Source of the DNA: an uncultured Anaerolineae bacterium
GTDB lineage: Bacteria; Chloroflexota; Anaerolineae; Promineifilales; Promineifilaceae
Assembly: GCA_905479495.1 (NCBI GenBank)
Contig: CAJQMR010000030.1
Span: 1-62,053, forward strand
Reading direction: 5' to 3'
DNA length: 62,053 bases
Part shown: positions 58,521-62,053 of the stretch, piece by piece
How positions within the stretch are numbered: the stretch's first letter is position 1
Layout: each line of letters starts with the position of its first letter
Notes under the pieces: generated by a model
What the model saw: the letters and a program-made list of their open reading frames with translations, nothing else
Database searches by the model: none
Told to the model about the DNA's origin: nothing
Translations under genes and position numbers: made by a program

Positions 58521-59684
58521 ATGTTTACAGGGATTGATGACCAACCAGTAAAGGAAAATTTACCTTTAGAACAAGATCCAAGAACCATTGCTTTCCTGCG
58601 CAATATCGTCAGACGGGGCACGGAACAGGTGGTGAAAAATCAGTTCCCTTACGCCAACAGCCAGATTGTTCGCGAGTCTTCTTTGGTGGAAGGTGCTTCG
58701 GGCGCAATCACGATTATGGTTGACTCACAGATGCAATTGATGTTCAAGGTGGATCCAGAACGAGCAGCCAAAGAGATTCAAGGATTTCTAATTATGGAGA
58801 AGGCTTTGCCGAACCACACGCTGCCGCTCCTGGCATGTGATCCATCTGTTGGTTGGCTGTGTGTGCCTTATGTCTCAGCGGCGAATCTGCATCGGATCAT
58901 TGAAAAGTCGTTGTTAAGTGATACACAGGTGTTGGCAGTCTATGATGATTTTTTGCGTCAAATGTCTGCCCTTTGGATCCGCACCTTTGATGACGAGCCA
59001 GCAGACAACTACCGTTTCATAAAGCGGTTACAACGTAAAAAGAGCAACTTGGAATCTTTGATGGTGCCCTATGCTGACGGTCATTCTTTGAGCTTTGCTG
59101 AGCTGTTTTCAATGCCTGTGTATATTAACGGCACCGCCTTTCCTTCAATAAGGGAGATGGCAAACGTTGCAATTGATCTCCTTGTTCAGAATCCGGCCCC
59201 TCAAACTGTAACTGCTCATGGCGACGAACACGCCAAAAATATTCTGATTCAAACCCCAGCATTTGACGATGGGTTGCGTTGGTTCTTGATCGATCTGCCC
59301 AATGTCAGTTCAGAAGCGGATTGGGTTTGGTCGATTGTTCAAATGCGGCAATGGTGGCGGGCATCTTTTTATATCGATCAGGCGACGTATGGCAAAGAAC
59401 GGCAAAGAGCCTCAGTACGCTTTGACATTTCGCAAGGAAATTTGTTGATTGAGTATGAGTTAGGTGAGCATATTCCTCCCATTTGCCATGTGTTGGATAG
59501 GAAGGTTGAGAATCTGGCACAAAAAATCAGTGGCCTCTTTGAAGACAGAGCCTGGCAGCGGCGATATGCCGCGTTCATGGTTTTACTCTTCTATGGTCTG
59601 GTATCTCATTACCGACAGAACGAACATATACTTCCCATATTGTTTGGAGAGATGGCGCGTGCACTTGGCTCTGAATTGTCTTAG
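58521..59684 (+). CDS. APH/protein-kinase-fold phosphotransferase-like protein
   Basis: About 387 residues from ATG 58521 (GGAGAG upstream; a frame extending to 58488 exists). The catalytic loop HGDEHAKNIL (H-G-D-x4-N) is intact. The metal-binding motif, usually D-F/Y-G or I-D-x-x, reads LIDLPNVSSEADW, so D is kept but the next residues differ. The N-lobe has a plausible nucleotide-binding strand (SSLVEGASGAITIMV…LMFKV). Aminoglycoside, choline or small-molecule kinase identity cannot be fixed. Isolated; precedes a decayed symporter fragment. Confidence 0.7.
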   Translation: MFTGIDDQPVKENLPLEQDPRTIAFLRNIVRRGTEQVVKNQFPYANSQIVRESSLVEGASGAITIMVDSQMQLMFKVDPERAAKEIQGFLIMEKALPNHTLPLLACDPSVGWLCVPYVSAANLHRIIEKSLLSDTQVLAVYDDFLRQMSALWIRTFDDEPADNYRFIKRLQRKKSNLESLMVPYADGHSLSFAELFSMPVYINGTAFPSIREMANVAIDLLVQNPAPQTVTAHGDEHAKNILIQTPAFDDGLRWFLIDLPNVSSEADWVWSIVQMRQWWRASFYIDQATYGKERQRASVRFDISQGNLLIEYELGEHIPPICHVLDRKVENLAQKISGLFEDRAWQRRYAAFMVLLFYGLVSHYRQNEHILPILFGEMARALGSELS

Positions 59685-59709
59685 TATTTCGCGCCGTAAA
59701 TCCTTAGTA

Positions 59710-59761
59710 ACCGTACGCATAATAAGGGCGCATACATGCGCTGCGGAATTGTGCGTACGGT
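59710..59761. repeat. Nested inverted repeats at the duplication breakpoint
   Basis: ACCGTACGCA (59710-59719) and TGCGTACGGT (59752-59761) are perfect inverted repeats. Inside, GCGCAT-AC-ATGCGC (59728-59741) forms a second hairpin. The right arm ends exactly where similarity to the symporter gene begins. Confidence 0.6.
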
Positions 59762-59979
59762 GGGTGATGGGCCAGATTATTGAATGAGCCGATTATATTA
59801 ATCCGACGGTAGAGGGAGGGTTGCCGGTGCAGTCGGATATGACCGTGTTGGCCATTTGCTTGTTTATGAGCCTTGTTCCGGCCGCTCTGTTGTTCGTGGC
59901 AATTGCTTTTGCCTGGAAGTATCCGCTCACACGCGAAAAACACCGATCACTGCTTGAGCAACTGGAGATCAAGACCTGA
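59761..59979 (+). pseudogene. Degenerate copy of the symporter C-terminus
   Basis: The 72-codon stretch aligns without gaps to the end of the symporter at 54594-54809. 59 of 72 codons encode the same residue, including the last motif KYPLTREKHRSLLEQLEI. One Trp codon is now TGA at the ninth position, and there is no start codon or upstream portion. It is a paralog remnant, probably from a partial duplication or the loss of a second transporter gene. Confidence 0.88.
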
Positions 59980-60096
59980 TGCATTATTGAAAGATGTGCT
60001 CGAAAGCAAAAGCGCTGACTTTTCATCGTTGGCACTTTGAAATGATGGCTTGCGCATTAACCGCAAAAAGTTCTCTTGTTTATGAAGGAAACGGCA

Positions 60097-60987
60097 TTAC
60101 CCTTTGTCGGCTTTATCACCACCAGGCGACAGCTTCTTTCGCTGTTCGATATATGATTGATCGCTAATGACCTGGCGACCATGCTCTTCTTCAAAAGCGC
60201 GGCGGGCAACCCCGGCCGCACAACCACCCTTCTCGGCCGCATCTCGGTTTTCATCATACCCTTGGGCATCATCATTTTGAATGTTGGCAATGGTGGCCTG
60301 TTCGGCCACGTTGACAAAGGCCAGCTCCAAACCGGTCATATGGTCACGTACTTCCCCTTTCTCAATGCCTTTCAATTTTCTGTGGTCTGAAGGATTCATA
60401 TCAAATGCACCCCGGTGGATAACGGCCGTTAAGATACCATACTGTCCGCCCTGCACACCCCGACTTTTCCACTCATCCGTCAGTTGGTTGCGGGTTTCAA
60501 TGGTTATTTGCCGCTGCTTGATCCACGCTTCATCGTAACCCTGACGCAAATATCTTTGTCGTACAGCTGCCATGGCCGATTCGGTGTCGCCGGTGAAGGC
60601 TGCATCGAGAATCAGATGGGCTTCTTCCTGAAACTGAATCACCTTCGCTTGACTCTGGGGATCTTTGATTCGTCCGGCGCTTATGCCGAATAAAAAGCCA
60701 CTGACATACTGCTTAGGCAAGCAAACGACTTCTCGGTATTGACCCTCATTGGTACCCTGCGTATTCGTTACGAATACGGAGAGTATCCGCATTTTCTTGT
60801 GCAAAACGGCATCTCGCTTGATTCGATTTAGCTGTGAACCCCAGGAAAGATCCAAAGCTTCCACAATAGGACGCAGCGCCACATATATCTCGCCATCTTC
60901 ACCAAGCTGGATGATCAGATTGTCTTCGTAAAATGGAATGGTCACTTCACCGATGGAGATCAATTCATCGCCAGACTCTATACTCAT
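60097..60987 (-). CDS. Phage-type antirepressor (P22_AR_N/Bro-N-like)
   Basis: About 296 residues from ATG 60987, which has AAGGAGGAAGAA directly before it. The N-terminal domain (ISIGEVTIPFYEDNLI…EIYVALRPIVEALDL…QLNRIKRD…REVVCLPKQYVSGFLFGI) matches phage antirepressor N-terminal domains that replace or bind repressors. The C-terminal ~180 residues are charged and helical, ending DKADKG. Third gene of an apparent three-gene minus-strand operon with a clamp-like protein, and likely prophage or mobile cargo. Confidence 0.85.
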   Translation of the reverse strand: MSIESGDELISIGEVTIPFYEDNLIIQLGEDGEIYVALRPIVEALDLSWGSQLNRIKRDAVLHKKMRILSVFVTNTQGTNEGQYREVVCLPKQYVSGFLFGISAGRIKDPQSQAKVIQFQEEAHLILDAAFTGDTESAMAAVRQRYLRQGYDEAWIKQRQITIETRNQLTDEWKSRGVQGGQYGILTAVIHRGAFDMNPSDHRKLKGIEKGEVRDHMTGLELAFVNVAEQATIANIQNDDAQGYDENRDAAEKGGCAAGVARRAFEEEHGRQVISDQSYIEQRKKLSPGGDKADKG

Positions 60988-61065
60988 TTCTTCCTCCTTA
61001 GATAACATGAGTATGCTCAAAATTGTATTCCCACTAAAGCATAAAAAACGCTTTGTTTAATTCTT

Positions 61066-61503
61066 TCACCTGGCCGTACTTTCTGGCTGCCAGAAATCCG
61101 CTTCTTCCAGACCCTCTAAAGGCATGACCAGCGCGTAAGCGCCAGAACTAGACAATTCCACTGCCTGGCCTGGGGCAAAAAAGGTCAGACGCACATGCTG
61201 ATCCTGTCCGGCCAGTGCTTGCAGCAGCCTGTCCCGTTCCACCACAATAGAGGCGATCGGTTGAGATTGTGGCAGGCTGGCTGCAAAATCCGGCAAACGG
61301 CCGTTCGCGTTTACTTGAAACAGCCCATCTTCATCTAAAGTGACATGACCTTTTTTGCCGGTCTCTACGTGCCGCGCATGGAGGCTGTGGCCATCCGTTG
61401 CCCACAGCTGACGGCCGTCACTGCAAACGTGGGCCAGCTCCTGCTTTTCGGTAGATGTGGCCTGTTTTAACCAGTTGTACCATTTCTGTATCTGTTCGCG
61501 CAT
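61066..61503 (-). CDS. Sliding-clamp (DnaN)-like single-domain protein
   Basis: 145 residues; GAGGTGAT five bases before the ATG. The order ATDGHSLH, LPDFAASLP, VVERDRLLQALAG, VRLTFF, SGAYALVMPLEG follows the layout of a beta-clamp domain (normally ATDGHRLA… and a terminal MPM). Cellular clamps are about 370 residues, so this would be a single- or half-length clamp-like protein, as could occur in phages. It follows a small TM gene by eight bases. Similarity is by motif order only and may be misleading. Confidence 0.45.
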   Translation of the reverse strand: MREQIQKWYNWLKQATSTEKQELAHVCSDGRQLWATDGHSLHARHVETGKKGHVTLDEDGLFQVNANGRLPDFAASLPQSQPIASIVVERDRLLQALAGQDQHVRLTFFAPGQAVELSSSGAYALVMPLEGLEEADFWQPESTAR

Positions 61504-61511
61504 AGATCACC

Positions 61512-61862
61512 TCAACAGTTTATATTCAGCGCTCTGCGCAAGAATTTGAGGACGTCGTTGATGTTGTCCAAAGTCGGATCTGGATAGCCAAGGGTGCGTG
61601 CCATGGCCAGCAGATTCCTGGCATAAAGCGTATTGTCATACCCTTGAGAAAAACCCGCTCCGTATAAATTCATGTCCCGTTCTATGACCTCTTTTTGCTG
61701 TGGTGTGGGGCACTTGGGGTCTAGAACGACTGTTTTAGGGCTGACCCCTAATCCGGGCAGTGAAAGCTGGGTTACTTTTTTGGCAAACAGCAGCCAAAGG
61801 GCTATGAGTAACAGGCCCAACAGCAACCAGAGTCGCCAATGATGTATGAGAATCCGATTCAT
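61512..61862 (-). CDS. Small single-span membrane protein
   Basis: 116 residues. GGAGG lies nine bases before the ATG. N-terminal TM helix (LWLLLGLLLIALWLLF, about 9-25), then a soluble domain with two Cys (CPTP near 52; terminal NINC). First gene of the putative three-gene operon leading to the clamp-like and antirepressor genes. Unrecognised. Confidence 0.6.
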   Translation of the reverse strand: MNRILIHHWRLWLLLGLLLIALWLLFAKKVTQLSLPGLGVSPKTVVLDPKCPTPQQKEVIERDMNLYGAGFSQGYDNTLYARNLLAMARTLGYPDPTLDNINDVLKFLRRALNINC

Positions 61863-61945
61863 GACATTATACCTCCAGGTAGAACATTTGTGCAGAATTC
61901 ACCCCATATGGCAAGGGTTTTTCAGTAAAAGGAAAAATGCACAAA

Positions 61946-62001
61946 AGAGCACCAATTGGTTAAATTGGTAATTATCACAAAACCAAACCAAGAGGTGCTC
62001 T
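61946..62001. repeat. Short inverted repeat at the right edge
   Basis: AGAGCACC (61946-61953) and GGTGCTCT (61994-62001) are perfect inverted repeats spanning about 40 AT-rich bases. The right arm covers the ribosome-site-like AGAGGTG of the next partial ORF, so it may be the end of an insertion element or a translation-blocking stem. Confidence 0.4.
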
Positions 62002-62004
62002 ATT

Positions 62005-62053
62005 TTGAATATTACCCTAGAAGCATATGGAAATCAGGTGATTGCCTTCAATT
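62005..62053 (+). CDS. Start of an ORF running off the window (partial)
   Basis: TTG at 62005 after AGAGGTG; reads MNITLEAYGNQVIAFN with no stop before the window end. Too short to identify; a transposase is possible given the inverted repeat just upstream. Confidence 0.3.
   Translation, partial: MNITLEAYGNQVIAFN

Overview
The window most likely comes from a filamentous or heterotrophic Chloroflexota bacterium (Anaerolineae/Caldilineae-like). The evidence is indirect: STAND regulators with TPR repeats, WD40/sulfatase-modifying-type lipoproteins, proline/threonine-rich linkers, secreted proteins sharing a C-terminal YLPLVxK-like end, several possible leaderless genes, and a highly iterated palindrome ACGGCCGT (at least 55 copies counted by eye in 62 kb, about one expected). 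No rRNA, tRNA or CRISPR array was seen.

Region 1 (about 1.9-21.7 kb, + strand) is a composite defence-type island. In order it holds a sacsin-type GHKL ATPase, a promoter with a structured leader and two micro-ORFs whose peptides both end in GGII(A)GG, a two-TM protein of unknown function, a SNF2 helicase with a C-terminal DUF3883-like domain, an HNH-type protein, a DUF1156 adenine methylase, an AT-rich NACHT NTPase with C-terminal membrane segments, and a HEPN-DUF499 ATPase. The helicase/DUF1156/DUF499 core resembles a family neighbourhood long suspected to be restriction-like. The added genes and peptides make this version unusual.

Region 2 (22-29.4 kb) has mobile-element character: an AEP primase-like gene, an unknown 560-residue protein in an apparent operon with RadC, small ORFs, an arginase-family gene, a membrane protein and a decayed IS1-family transposase.

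Region 3 (29.4-42.8 kb) has cell-surface genes on the minus strand (beta-helix protein, WD40/FGE lipoprotein, TPR lipoprotein). Facing away from them on the plus strand are an NB-ARC regulator, a TPR protein and an HTH-NB-ARC-TPR regulator. A 45-residue exported peptide lies between the last two, as in peptide-pheromone systems.

Region 4 (43-54.8 kb) is carbohydrate- and surface-related: a secreted lamin-tail/PLD protein, a GH144-type glucanase, an ECF sigma factor overlapping an anti-sigma-like membrane protein with a duplicated extracellular domain, a PQQ-type propeller protein and a GPH/MelB-type symporter.

Region 5 (54.9-62 kb) has a TM microprotein, a second sigma factor with a membrane HTH partner, an APH-fold protein, a degenerate copy of the symporter 3' end, and a phage-like operon (TM protein, sliding-clamp-like protein, Bro-N antirepressor). 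A partial ORF runs off the right edge.
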